Assembly (NCBI GenBank): GCA_043777375.1
Contig: JAYWHX010000022.1
Coordinates: 6,958 to 70,957 of the forward strand
DNA from: TH-plancto1 sp043777375
Lineage (GTDB): Bacteria > Planctomycetota > Planctomycetia > Planctomycetales > Planctomycetaceae
Direction of reading: 5' to 3'
Length of the DNA: 64,000 nucleotides
Positions 24,926 to 33,280 of this stretch are shown here, piece by piece. The first letter of the stretch is position 1. Each line of letters begins with the position of its first letter. A program made the translations under genes and the position numbers. The notes beneath the pieces were generated by a model. It had not been told where the DNA came from. It saw nothing but the letters and a program-made list of their open reading frames with translations, and searched no databases.

Positions 24926-26746
24926 ATGTTGCTTTGGAATTGGTTGGTTTCCCTCGCTTGGAATCTCTGCTCACGCGAAGTCGCGATCGGGCAGACGACA
25001 GCACTGCTAGTGTCAGCGTTGTTGCTGCTGACCAGCACCTCGCAGGCGGAAACAAAGACATGGGACGGAAAGCACTCGACCACGCAGATCGAGGTCACCG
25101 TCGTGTACTTCCTGCCGCAGGATCGGCCACCGCTGCCCGATTGGCAAGAGCGAGTCGATTACTTCGCCGAGCGCATCACGGCGTTCCACGCCCGCGAATT
25201 CGACGGGCAGTCGACTCTCAAGACGATCGTCCGCCCCGAACCATTTCGTTCGGCTCGGACCACGGCTCAGCTGCGAAGCGGAGACGGCGATTTCATTTTC
25301 TTTCAGACACTGCAAGAGGTGAATGACGGGCTGAAATTCGGAGCGGGCGAGCACCAGGCGTTTCCGATCTTGTTGGTGTTGAGTGAAATCAACTGGCGGC
25401 CGCTGGATGATTTCTACCGGCTCCATCCGAGTCCGCAGGGGCTGGAGTTCGAGGGCAATTTAAACGCCGGTCGCCACTTCCCCGGTGCCAAATCGGGTGG
25501 CGCGCGGGCGACCTATTTGGCGGATCGCGGAGTCGGCTGGGGATTGGTCAGTGCGGACGGCTGGCGAGTGCCGTATTCCGGCAGCGACTGCGTCGTCTAT
25601 CACGAAGGAGTCGGCCACACGGTCGGTTTGCCGCATCCCGATGAGATGAACCGTTCGGTGATGAGCCACGGCCAGTACAACGGTTGGATCAGTGAATCAT
25701 CCCTCGATACTGATCAGAAAGAGCGGCTCGGCTGGCAGGCTCCGGAGAGCACTCCGCCCCCCTCGCTCTTCACCAAGTTCCGGGCCATCCCGGAACCCGC
25801 TGTCCCACGCCCGGGGCAAGCGGTCCACCTGAAATGTGATTGGCCTGACGAGGCGCAGCTGAAGACTCTACGAGTGCAGGTGCAGACGGATGTCTGGGGA
25901 CCGTGGCACGAAATCTCATCCCCGGTGAGTGCCGATGGAACTCCTCCCCGCGAGATCTCGTTGGGGACATTTGATCGCCCCACACCAGTCAGCTATCGCA
26001 TTGATGCCACGACCATCGACCAGCAGCAGGTCGAATTGTGGGGTTATTTTCAGGTCCGCATCACGGACGACGAGTTGCCACTGCCCGCCCAGCTCACCGG
26101 TGATCTCGCCCCCGTTGCGGGGGCTGCGACGACGTTTGAGGGTCTGGCCCCACCGACAGGGACTGCTGTTGAGCTGCTGGAATTGGTCGATCCGGAGCAG
26201 GACAGCGTCTCGGGAAAATGGACCAAGGATGCTAGCGGGCTGACCTCACCCAAGGGGTACGGAGCGCGGATCGAGTTGCCCTACTCTCCACCCGAAGAGT
26301 ACGACCTGACCACCATCATTGAGCCGCTCGACGAACCGAATGGATTAATCCTGGGCCAGCGCAGCGGAGGCCAGCGGTTCCTGGTGCTCCTCGGCTATCA
26401 ATCGGGTGAGACACCACAAAGTGCCATCGAGAACATCGACGGGCGAAACGTCGGCAATGCATCCACAGTCGCTGGACCGGTCTTTGTCCGCAACCGCCCA
26501 GCGCAGGTGATCTGCTCCGTCCGCCAGACAGGCATCACCGTGCGAGTCGATGGGCGAGTGGTCATCGACTGGACAGGAGACCCGCAGAAACTGGGGCTCG
26601 GCGAGTACTGGGAAACGCCGCACAAAGAGACCCTCTTCCTCGGTGCCTACGACTGCCGCTATCGCGTCTCGCGAGTCACTCTGACTCCCGTGTCAGGAAC
26701 AGGGAAGCCGCTGCGAACCCCGAGCAAGTCGTCCCCGCACCGCTGA
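24926..26746 (+). CDS. Secreted metallopeptidase-like protein with atypical zinc motif and lectin-like C-terminus
   Basis: 606 residues from the ATG at 24926 (AGAGGGAGAG just upstream); the frame is open further upstream but that part overlaps the previous gene. A hydrophobic signal segment (TTALLVSALLLLTSTSQAET) lies about residues 24-43. The N-terminal domain carries H226-E227-G-V-G-H231-T-V-G-L-P-H237, which resembles the HExxHxxGxxH metzincin motif but has one extra residue between E and the second His. After it comes MNRSVMSHGQYNG, which could supply the Met-turn. The C-terminal ~200 residues (SGKWTKDASGLTSPKGYGARIELPY ... TVRVDGRVVIDW) look like a concanavalin/LamG-type sandwich. Likely an exported protein acting on an extracellular polymer; catalytic activity is unproven. 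Confidence 0.72.
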   Translation: MLLWNWLVSLAWNLCSREVAIGQTTALLVSALLLLTSTSQAETKTWDGKHSTTQIEVTVVYFLPQDRPPLPDWQERVDYFAERITAFHAREFDGQSTLKTIVRPEPFRSARTTAQLRSGDGDFIFFQTLQEVNDGLKFGAGEHQAFPILLVLSEINWRPLDDFYRLHPSPQGLEFEGNLNAGRHFPGAKSGGARATYLADRGVGWGLVSADGWRVPYSGSDCVVYHEGVGHTVGLPHPDEMNRSVMSHGQYNGWISESSLDTDQKERLGWQAPESTPPPSLFTKFRAIPEPAVPRPGQAVHLKCDWPDEAQLKTLRVQVQTDVWGPWHEISSPVSADGTPPREISLGTFDRPTPVSYRIDATTIDQQQVELWGYFQVRITDDELPLPAQLTGDLAPVAGAATTFEGLAPPTGTAVELLELVDPEQDSVSGKWTKDASGLTSPKGYGARIELPYSPPEEYDLTTIIEPLDEPNGLILGQRSGGQRFLVLLGYQSGETPQSAIENIDGRNVGNASTVAGPVFVRNRPAQVICSVRQTGITVRVDGRVVIDWTGDPQKLGLGEYWETPHKETLFLGAYDCRYRVSRVTLTPVSGTGKPLRTPSKSSPHR

Positions 26747-26774
26747 TTTGACGAACATCCCACTGGAGACAATC

Positions 26775-27089
26775 GTGGCACACAACGACGCAGAGAACGA
26801 TTCTCCAGCAGACGACCATCCGCCAAGGAAAAGCTGGATCTCGAGGGGCGGGAGCCTGTTGATGGAATACAGTGTATTCCTCGCGTTGTTGATCATCGGC
26901 GTGGGAATCGTCGGGATTATGGCGTTCCCTGCGATCCAGAAAGCCCGACGGACCGCCCAACGACAGCAAGCGATGGTGAATCTGAAGCAGATCGGGCTGG
27001 CCATGCACAACTACGCGTTACTGCACCCGACACTGCCGCTCATCGAGACTCCAATACCCGCCGAGAAAACGCCTGCGACCTCGCCCTGA
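26775..27089 (+). CDS. Abbreviated DUF1559/pseudopilin-like membrane protein
   Basis: 104 residues from a GTG at 26775 with GGAGA six bases upstream (a TTG at 26748 is also in frame). One membrane helix (MEYSVFLALLIIGVGIVGIMAF) is followed by PAIQKARRTAQRQQAMVNLKQIGLAMHNYALLHPTLP, which is the start of DUF1559 proteins (pattern PAxQxAREAAR...NLKQIGLALHNY). The usual prepilin signal (GFTLIELLVVI) is missing and the chain ends where the DUF1559 beta domain should begin. The stop codon abuts that of the convergent gene at 27090. It looks like a naturally short paralogue or a truncated remnant. Confidence 0.6.
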   Translation: MAHNDAENDSPADDHPPRKSWISRGGSLLMEYSVFLALLIIGVGIVGIMAFPAIQKARRTAQRQQAMVNLKQIGLAMHNYALLHPTLPLIETPIPAEKTPATSP

Positions 27090-28040
27090 TCACTCATGTG
27101 TCGTACTCGAGCGACTTTGGAAGATCAGCTGAAGATTCTGCTCTTCGCGGAGCATTTTGGACTTGAGGTAGATATTGTCACGGACTTCGGATTTGGCTCC
27201 GGGGACTCGCATGAGGAGCTGGACGATCCCGTCGACAACTCGAATGGGCTTCGAGCGTTTGACCTCCACGGGCTCGCCTTCGTCGTCCAGGATATACACT
27301 CCCTCGGGGAACTTCTGGGTATAGCCATCAGTTCCGACGACGGACCCAATCAGATCACTAATCTGGTACGACTTCCGGCGTTTGTCGACCTGAATTTGGA
27401 TCACGATAAAGTAGGCTTGCCCCTCGAGCGGTGGGTCACCGGGTTCGCCGAATTCCTCGCGCTTCCTGGAACCGCGACCGACGACGTTGATCGGACGCGA
27501 GAAGGCTGTGAACCGCCCGGCTTTGACGGCGTTGCCCGGCTCTCGCAGCAGATATCCGCCGACAGCTCCCGCGAGATCCGCCGAGCCGTCCCCCTCCTCG
27601 CTCCCCGAGGTTCCGGCGGAATCGGAGAGAGCTCCGCTGGTCGGGATCGCGTAGTCGGAGACTCCCTCGTCAAAGCGGGGGGCCTCGAATTCATTGAACC
27701 CCTGTGACGCACCCATCTGCAGGACGGGAGCGTCGATAAAATCCCCAATGGTGTCGCCGCCTTCGGTCCCCTCGAACACCTCGATAATGGGCTCGATCTC
27801 TTTGGTTCGTGATAGGTTCTGACTGAGCGGGATCGACAGTATGGCGAGGAGAATCCCATGCACCAGAAACGAAACCGAGAAGCTCTTTCCCTCGGGGCCC
27901 CACAGATATTCACGCCAAGTCTGGGCTGGGAGCGAAGGTTCCTGTGAGGAGACCACGGACGCGCCCTGTGTAGGTGCTGCTCGCTGACGCCGTCCAGGAG
28001 TCGTCGGAGAGTTCGTCGCTCGCGGCTTGATCTCCGACAT
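27090..28040 (-). CDS. Single-pass membrane protein of unknown function (TonB-like topology)
   Basis: 316 residues from the ATG at 28040, with CAGGA six bases upstream. A basic, Pro/Thr-rich cytoplasmic tail of about 55 residues is followed by one helix (SFSVSFLVHGILLAILSIPL) and a long acidic extracytoplasmic part (IEPIIEVFEGTEGGDTIGDFID, SDSAGTSGSEEGDGSADLAG). The last ~100 residues (QAYFIVIQIQVDKRRKSYQISDLIGSVVGTDGYTQKFPEG) look folded. The 'VSFLVHGILLAIL' helix resembles those of TonB-like and planctomycete vWA/biopolymer-type proteins, but no motif fixes a family. The gene ends back to back with 26775-27089. Confidence 0.6.
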   Translation of the reverse strand: MSEIKPRATNSPTTPGRRQRAAPTQGASVVSSQEPSLPAQTWREYLWGPEGKSFSVSFLVHGILLAILSIPLSQNLSRTKEIEPIIEVFEGTEGGDTIGDFIDAPVLQMGASQGFNEFEAPRFDEGVSDYAIPTSGALSDSAGTSGSEEGDGSADLAGAVGGYLLREPGNAVKAGRFTAFSRPINVVGRGSRKREEFGEPGDPPLEGQAYFIVIQIQVDKRRKSYQISDLIGSVVGTDGYTQKFPEGVYILDDEGEPVEVKRSKPIRVVDGIVQLLMRVPGAKSEVRDNIYLKSKMLREEQNLQLIFQSRSSTTHE

Positions 28041-28118
28041 GGTGTTTCCTGAGACGGGAGTTGTCGGGCGCGAGAGCAGCAACCAACACCGCTGGATTGA
28101 ACAGTCTCCCCCACACGA

Positions 28119-28904
28119 CTATTTCGGGCCAATCCCCTTTTCCAATTCGGCATCCCACTCATCAAGCAGAGGCCAGTCGACCGCACAGGTCCCGAAGTCC
28201 GCCATGTGTTGATATTGTGTCAGACGCGCGATTGTCGAGTCCAGCAATTTCCGGTCATTGCGGAAAATCGGCCCATGACTCGGCAGCAACCACTCGACAT
28301 CCGTGTCCCGAATTCGTGTCAGTGACCGAATGAACGCGGGCAAGTCCGACCCGTGGTGGGCATCAATGTTCCCCACGCAGCCGTCCCGGTAAATGTTGTC
28401 CCCCGAGAACAGAATCTTGCCCAACCGAAAAGCCAGCTGGGCCGGAGCATGTCCGGGTGTGTGCCAGACATCGAGGGTTAGCGAGCCAAGCTGCAGCTGG
28501 TCCCCCTCGTCGATGGTCTTGTCGAACCGAATCTTGGGGAGGTCAATCGAGATGCCCTGAGCTGTGATTTCGGCATAGGTCATGATCCGCTCCCCTTCGG
28601 CGAGGAGTCCTGCCGCTTGCGGATGGCCGATGACTTGTGCCTGCGGCATGATCTCCTTGGCCCGCTTCAATCCCTGAATGTGGTCCACATCGGCGTGTGT
28701 GGCGATCAGGTACTTGCATTGATTCAGTGGGAAGTCCATGTCCCGGATCAAGCCGATCATGTCATCGAGTGTGTCTTCATACCCGATGTCGATCAGCATC
28801 CACTCTCCGGCGTCATGGACCATGTACACCGAACACCCCAGTCGCCGCCGGGCTTGGAGGTTCATTTCGATGACGTGCGGAAAAACTTCATGCCGGGCAA
28901 GCAT
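28119..28904 (-). CDS. Metallo-beta-lactamase-fold hydrolase
   Basis: 261 residues from the ATG at 28904; an in-frame TTG at 28952 would add 16 residues. It is a soluble protein of the glyoxalase-II/MBL superfamily. Metal-site elements are H70-A-D72-V-D74-H75 (canonical HxHxDH with the second His replaced by Asp), HTPGHAPAQLAF, LFSGDNIYRDG and LLPSHGPIFRN. This leaves ligands for a metal, but the HADVDH variant changes one. The gene is upstream of, and on the same strand as, the single-pass membrane protein. The substrate cannot be inferred. Confidence 0.82.
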   Translation of the reverse strand: MLARHEVFPHVIEMNLQARRRLGCSVYMVHDAGEWMLIDIGYEDTLDDMIGLIRDMDFPLNQCKYLIATHADVDHIQGLKRAKEIMPQAQVIGHPQAAGLLAEGERIMTYAEITAQGISIDLPKIRFDKTIDEGDQLQLGSLTLDVWHTPGHAPAQLAFRLGKILFSGDNIYRDGCVGNIDAHHGSDLPAFIRSLTRIRDTDVEWLLPSHGPIFRNDRKLLDSTIARLTQYQHMADFGTCAVDWPLLDEWDAELEKGIGPK

Positions 28905-29052
28905 GCGTAGGGTGCTCTGAGGTGTGGGGAGCGGGAACAGCCGGATGGGCAATCCCTCTGGATGATTCTAGCGGTCGATGAGTCGACACTCAAACTGACT
29001 CTTCGGTTGTGGCCGGGTGAGGAACTGGTCTGAAACAACTTCCCGAATTCAA

Positions 29053-29080
29053 ATTGAACAGAAGGCCGCAAAGGAAGCGA
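29053..29080 (+). repeat. R6 repeat, single arm
   Basis: ATTGAACAGAAG...GCAAAGGAAGC matches the left arm of the inverted repeat at 18451. No second arm is obvious here. Confidence 0.6.
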
Positions 29081-29240
29081 AGAAATTTCGAGTTGAACCT
29101 TCGTTTGTCTCAATTCTATTCCTGCGCGAGAACTTTCGCCCACTCCCCTGCAGCTGCGTTGACTCCGATTGTGTGGGAGAGAGACGGTTTCAAGACCAGT
29201 GGCGAGACCACAGGAACTGGCTCGATAGAAGTTCCCGGAA

Positions 29241-29330
29241 TTCACCGCAGAGGACGCAGAGGTTCGCAGAGGAGAATCCCAGAGATCACTCGGACCTCTG
29301 CGGTCCTCGGCGTCCTCAGGGAAAAACAGG
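29241..29330. repeat. R5 'CGCAGAGG' interspersed repeat, copy 1
   Basis: TTCACCGCAGAGGACGCAGA begins a short-period array of CGCAGAGG-like words. After about 45 bp it is followed by an imperfect inverted counterpart (CGGACCTCTGCGGTCCTCGG). A related copy lies at 63929-64000. Such CGCAGAGG repeats are widespread in intergenic DNA of many bacteria. Confidence 0.65.
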
Positions 29331-29530
29331 ATCTTGTTTGGGACCCTCTCTGGACTCGGCAATGACGTACTGATTGATCGGCCTCGCAACCGTTTTTTCC
29401 CGCACGATTGACATGGAGATTCCTTGGTTGTCGCGACCCCCGGGGACCGCGAGTTCCGGACGCGAGATACTCTTGAGGCAATCGGTGCTTGGCCCCCGCT
29501 GCGCGCCCGAATTGGCTCTCGGAGTTGCTC

Positions 29531-30676
29531 GTGTCGTTTCTGGCAGTCTTGTTCTGGTTGTCGATCGGTCTGCTCGCGTACATCTACGTAGGGTATCCGC
29601 TGCTAGTTTGGACACTGGGCCGGGTCCGACCAACTGCGTTGCTCAAGGCCCCGTTTACTGATCAACTCTCGGTGGTGATTGTGGGCTACAACGAGGCCAG
29701 TCGGCTGGCCCGCAAACTCGACAGCCTATTAGCCTCTGACTGCTCCTCTCAAATTGAAGAGATCCTGATCGGCTCCGATGGATCCGATGACAACACCGCT
29801 GAAATAGTCGCTGCCTACGGCGATCCTCGTGTGCGGCTGGTGACCTTTGCTGAACGTCGTGGGAAACCAGCGGTCCTGAATGACTTGGTGCCGCAATGTC
29901 GTACTGAGCTGGTTGTGCTGACCGATGCGCGACAAGCTGTCGAACCGTCGGCCCTGTCCCGCTTGGCGGCGTGCTTCGCGGGCGACCGCGTGGGAGTGGT
30001 CTCCGGAGAACTCGTGCTACGAGCGGACGATTCCGACAGCCCCGCTGCCGAGGGCATTGGAGCCTATTGGAAATACGAGAAGTTCATCCGCAAGAGCGAG
30101 TCGCGGTTCCGATCCGTTCCGGGGGCGACTGGCGCATTGTATGCAATTCGGAAGTCACTGTTCCGCCCGATCCCAGCACAGACGCTGCTGGATGATGTGG
30201 TGATTCCGATGCAGGCCATCGAGCAAGGCTACCGCTGCCTGATCGAAGCCGGCGCGATTGCCTACGACACTCCGTCCCAGTCCACCCAGCAGGAGTCGGT
30301 TCGCAAGCGCCGCACGATCGCGGGAGCCGCCCAGCTGGTCATCAATCAACCGCGCTGGTTGCTGCCGTGGAGGAATCCAATCTGGATCGAGTTCGTCTCG
30401 CACAAGCTCGCCCGGCTGTGTTCACCCGGTCTGTTGATCCTCGCAGGTGCCACGAACGTGATGCTCGCGCGCCAGCCGCTGTATGGCGTGCTGCTGCTGC
30501 TTCAGTTCAGCTTTTACGCCGCAGCTGGGATCGGTTTTGTGCTTCAGCAGCGTGGGAAGAAGTCCTCGCTGTTCGGTCTGCCGCTGATGTTTGTGTCCCT
30601 GAATACGACGACCACCGGAGCACTGTGGGATGCCCTGCGCGGTCGGTTTCGAGCGACGTGGCAACGGACTGCTTAG
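29531..30676 (+). CDS. Family 2 glycosyltransferase, membrane-bound
   Basis: 381 residues from the GTG at 29531 (GGAG six bases upstream); a TTG at 29489 would extend the N-terminus by 14. One N-terminal helix (LAVLFWLSIGLLAYIYVGYPLL) precedes the GT-A domain: LSVVIVGYNEASRLARKLDS, D83-G-S-D-D (GSDGSDDNTAEIV), LTDARQ around residue 132, SVPGATGALYAIRKSLF, LLDDVVIPM and a QQESVRKRR segment resembling the QxxRW product-binding motif of processive GT2 enzymes. C-terminal helices (GLLILAGATNVMLA, LLLLQFSFYAAAGIGFVL) complete the membrane topology. It probably adds sugars to an envelope polysaccharide; donor and acceptor are unknown. No other polysaccharide genes are near. Confidence 0.88.
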   Translation: MSFLAVLFWLSIGLLAYIYVGYPLLVWTLGRVRPTALLKAPFTDQLSVVIVGYNEASRLARKLDSLLASDCSSQIEEILIGSDGSDDNTAEIVAAYGDPRVRLVTFAERRGKPAVLNDLVPQCRTELVVLTDARQAVEPSALSRLAACFAGDRVGVVSGELVLRADDSDSPAAEGIGAYWKYEKFIRKSESRFRSVPGATGALYAIRKSLFRPIPAQTLLDDVVIPMQAIEQGYRCLIEAGAIAYDTPSQSTQQESVRKRRTIAGAAQLVINQPRWLLPWRNPIWIEFVSHKLARLCSPGLLILAGATNVMLARQPLYGVLLLLQFSFYAAAGIGFVLQQRGKKSSLFGLPLMFVSLNTTTTGALWDALRGRFRATWQRTA

Positions 30677-30715
30677 GCAGGCAAAATCTCTACTTCGCCA
30701 CCGGAGCTTGTCCCC

Positions 30716-30764
30716 GTGGTTCCCGCGCTTGTGCGCTACGGTAGCGCACAAGCGCAGGAACCAC
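30716..30764. terminator. Long hairpin between convergent genes
   Basis: 24-bp arms (30716-30739 and 30741-30764) with one mismatch meet at a one-base centre around CTACGGTAG. It separates the converging glycosyltransferase and pseudo-protease genes. There is no T-run, so it may act as a transcription block or be a repeat element. Confidence 0.6.
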
Positions 30765-30803
30765 CCAGACGAGCGGGGTGGCGGGAAACGGTTTGTTCCC
30801 GCT

Positions 30804-32798
30804 CTAAATCCGGTCGAGCGAATCAATCCACAGCACCAGCTGCTTCACAGTGAGTTCATCCAGCCCATCACCCTCGGGAGCGGCCAGTTCCAGGGTCGGG
30901 ATCTTCTTCTCGGACAGGTTCTTGAGCGTGTTGCGGGTCGCGCGGAATCGCGATGATCCCGCGCGGGGCAGGATCACAAACTGTTGCCGCCTGCCGACCT
31001 CGTTATCAGGCAGGGGCATGCCCAACCCGGCGTCGACCGAGATCCCCGCGCGGATTTCCTCCTTGAGTTTCATCGCCGCGAGCAACGCGAATTCGCCGCC
31101 TTCTTGTTCCCCCAGCATCACCACTCGCTGCCGATCAATCGGGTATTTACTCATCAGCTGGTCGAGTAAACCCTTCAGCAGCGGACCGTCTTGTCCCGTC
31201 CAGGTGCCGTCTGCCAGCAAGCCCGCGAAGATCAGTCCGCGTTCCTCGCAGGCACTGCGCCATAGCTTCAGCTGTTCGGCTTCGCCGGTGTGTCCATCGG
31301 GGTGCAGCCACAGGACAAGTCCGTACTGCTTCGGCTGCGAGGTCTTGGGGACATAGATCCAGTACTTGCGGCCTTCGGTGCCGGGGATCTGCTCATCGAG
31401 TCGACCGGTGCGGGCGGGGGCTTTGCCGGGTTCGGCCACGGGTCCGACATCAGAAGCCAGCTTCACTGGAACTGCGGAAGACAGGGCGGCCAGTTCCAGA
31501 GTGACTTCTTCGATGGCCCCCCCAGCCCGTCGCACGGACGCCTTCGTCGAGGTTCCCACTCGCAGCGTCTCAACAAGAGCGGCGAGCTGCGTCGAAGTGG
31601 TGATCTCCACGCCATTCAGCTTCTCAATGGCATCCCCCGCTTGCAGCTTCGCACGCGCGGCGGGCGAGTCGGGGAAGACGTATCGCAGCGTGACACCCTT
31701 CGAGTCTTTCGCGACGGTCCGTGCGGGCAACACTCCCAGCATCGGGTATTCGAGTGGCGGAATCTCGGCGGCCAGAGTGATCGTCAGCGGCAGCTCTTTG
31801 TCATCCCGCTTGACGACGAGACTCAGGACGCTGCCCGCAGCCAGTGGGCCGAGAATCGTCTTTAGCTGGGGAATGCGCTCGATCGGTTTCCCGTTCGCCT
31901 GAACAATCAGGTCACCGGTCTTCAGCCCCGCATGTTCAGCCGGGGAGTTGGGGCGGATCTCTCCCGCGAGTGCCGCTCCCGAGACCGGCCCCTTGTCATC
32001 GAACATTACCCCCATGCGACCGGGCCGGATGTTCTCGCCCCGGCGCAGAGTTTCCAGCTGGGGCAGGATCTCTTCCAAAGGCACCGCGAAGCCGATGCCC
32101 GCGTCGTACCACTCGACACCGACTGCTTCGTCGTCGCCTTGCGGAGACATCGGCACCAGGATGCCAATGCAGCGGCCTTGCAGATCGATCAGTGGCCCGC
32201 CGTAATTCGCTGGCGAGATTTTGGCGTCTGTCTGGACAGCTTTGCCCCAGATGCGATTGAGGGCACTGAGGATGCCGACTGATAAGTTCGGGAACGACAC
32301 GTCATAGGTCCGCCCGAGGGCGATGGTCCATTGCCCGACTTGCAGCTCCTGGCGCGGCGCGGGGACCAGCGGAGTCAGCCCAGTCTGCTGAATTTTAATC
32401 AGCGTCACCTGCCGCACCAGATCCGACGCGACGACATCCGCTGGGAATTTGCGCCCATCAGATAGGGTAACGATGATCGAGCTCGGCTTCGAAGCGAAGT
32501 TGAATGAGCTCGTGATGATCTCGCCGTCGGGAGTCACGACCACCCCCGTCGTGGGGCCAGTCCCCGCGATCAGTTCACCGACCACATCGAGTCCGCCGAT
32601 TGTTTGAATTTGGACGATCGAAGGATCGGCGATGGCGGTTGCCGCCTTAAAGGCTTCTTCTTCCAGAGCTTCGATATCCAGGGATTGTGCCTGAACGGGG
32701 TGCGTGGCTCCTACTGCCCACAACGTGGTCACCAGGAACGCCCAGAGCGCCCGACGAATGAGTGGACAGAATCTGCACATGGAGTTCCAGACGTTCAC
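30804..32798 (-). CDS. HtrA-like pseudoprotease with two PDZ domains fused to an alpha/beta-hydrolase-like domain lacking its serine
   Basis: 664 residues from the GTG at 32798 (GGAAGG about eight bases upstream; a GTG at 32825 and an ATG at 32780 are alternatives). After a signal peptide (CPLIRRALWAFLVTTLWAVGATHPVQAQ) comes a trypsin-like S1C fold. In it the catalytic His, Asp and Ser are replaced: TSSF99NF instead of TNNHVV, RQ130VTLIKI instead of TDVAVLKI, and PANY199GGPL instead of PGNSGGPL. Two PDZ domains follow (MGVMFDDKGP... and PMLGVLPART...). The C-terminal ~180 residues resemble a dienelactone hydrolase/PHB-depolymerase-type alpha/beta hydrolase (YWIYVPKTSQPKQYGLVLWLHP), with the nucleophile elbow GEQ565EG instead of GxSxG. 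It is probably a periplasmic binding or scaffolding protein rather than an enzyme. Confidence 0.85.
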   Translation of the reverse strand: MNVWNSMCRFCPLIRRALWAFLVTTLWAVGATHPVQAQSLDIEALEEEAFKAATAIADPSIVQIQTIGGLDVVGELIAGTGPTTGVVVTPDGEIITSSFNFASKPSSIIVTLSDGRKFPADVVASDLVRQVTLIKIQQTGLTPLVPAPRQELQVGQWTIALGRTYDVSFPNLSVGILSALNRIWGKAVQTDAKISPANYGGPLIDLQGRCIGILVPMSPQGDDEAVGVEWYDAGIGFAVPLEEILPQLETLRRGENIRPGRMGVMFDDKGPVSGAALAGEIRPNSPAEHAGLKTGDLIVQANGKPIERIPQLKTILGPLAAGSVLSLVVKRDDKELPLTITLAAEIPPLEYPMLGVLPARTVAKDSKGVTLRYVFPDSPAARAKLQAGDAIEKLNGVEITTSTQLAALVETLRVGTSTKASVRRAGGAIEEVTLELAALSSAVPVKLASDVGPVAEPGKAPARTGRLDEQIPGTEGRKYWIYVPKTSQPKQYGLVLWLHPDGHTGEAEQLKLWRSACEERGLIFAGLLADGTWTGQDGPLLKGLLDQLMSKYPIDRQRVVMLGEQEGGEFALLAAMKLKEEIRAGISVDAGLGMPLPDNEVGRRQQFVILPRAGSSRFRATRNTLKNLSEKKIPTLELAAPEGDGLDELTVKQLVLWIDSLDRI

Positions 32799-33280
32799 AA
32801 GTGGTCCTTCCGCGACAAAATTCACTCTCAGTTGTCGCTGCGGGATTCTATCAGTGTGTGTCGCAGAGAGGGATGCGTCTCGCGTCTCTAGGTGAAAAAT
32901 GATTTGAAGCCAAGTGAGTGGAAAATGTTTGGTGACGAATTGGATTGAGCATCAATTGGCAATGAGCGATGACTTCTTTCGGGCCAGCGAGCTGCTGTGT
33001 CAAACTGGCCTGAAACTCTCACTGCCGTCCCCCCTCGACAGGCCTTGCGATTCGGTCGGCCTTAAGGAAGGGTGTCGGTATAAAGAGTGCGGAACCCCGT
33101 GAACTGCTTGCTCCCCGCCTCCGTGATTGCCGGAACGCGAGGTGTCTACTCTTTGGCGAGTGCAGCAACTTCACGCGATCACCCCCGCAGATGCAACCCC
33201 TTCCGCAACAAGTTAGAATAGTTTGATGCGTCTCGACGGGGGAACCGCTGGGATTTTTCGCTTTTGGAAGTCTGTTTGCC
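32799..33280. promoter_or_regulatory. Divergent intergenic region, no motif recognised
   Basis: About 480 bp between the pseudoprotease gene and the divergent DUF1549 gene; it must carry both promoters. The only Shine-Dalgarno-like element noted is GGAAG ten bases before the ATG at 33281. I see no repeats or operators. Confidence 0.4.

Larger units (their letters stand above)
28905..29530. other. Intergenic region with R6 and R5 repeats
   Basis: About 630 bp between divergent genes. It holds an R6 arm at 29053-29080 and an R5 repeat at 29241-29330. Open frames on both strands here are repeat-derived and not supported. Confidence 0.55.

Noticed and set aside
29241..29330. tRNA or small RNA in the R5 repeat hairpin
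   Set aside because: The fold is a repeat of CGCAGAGG words with no tRNA arms, and related copies occur in other intergenic DNA.
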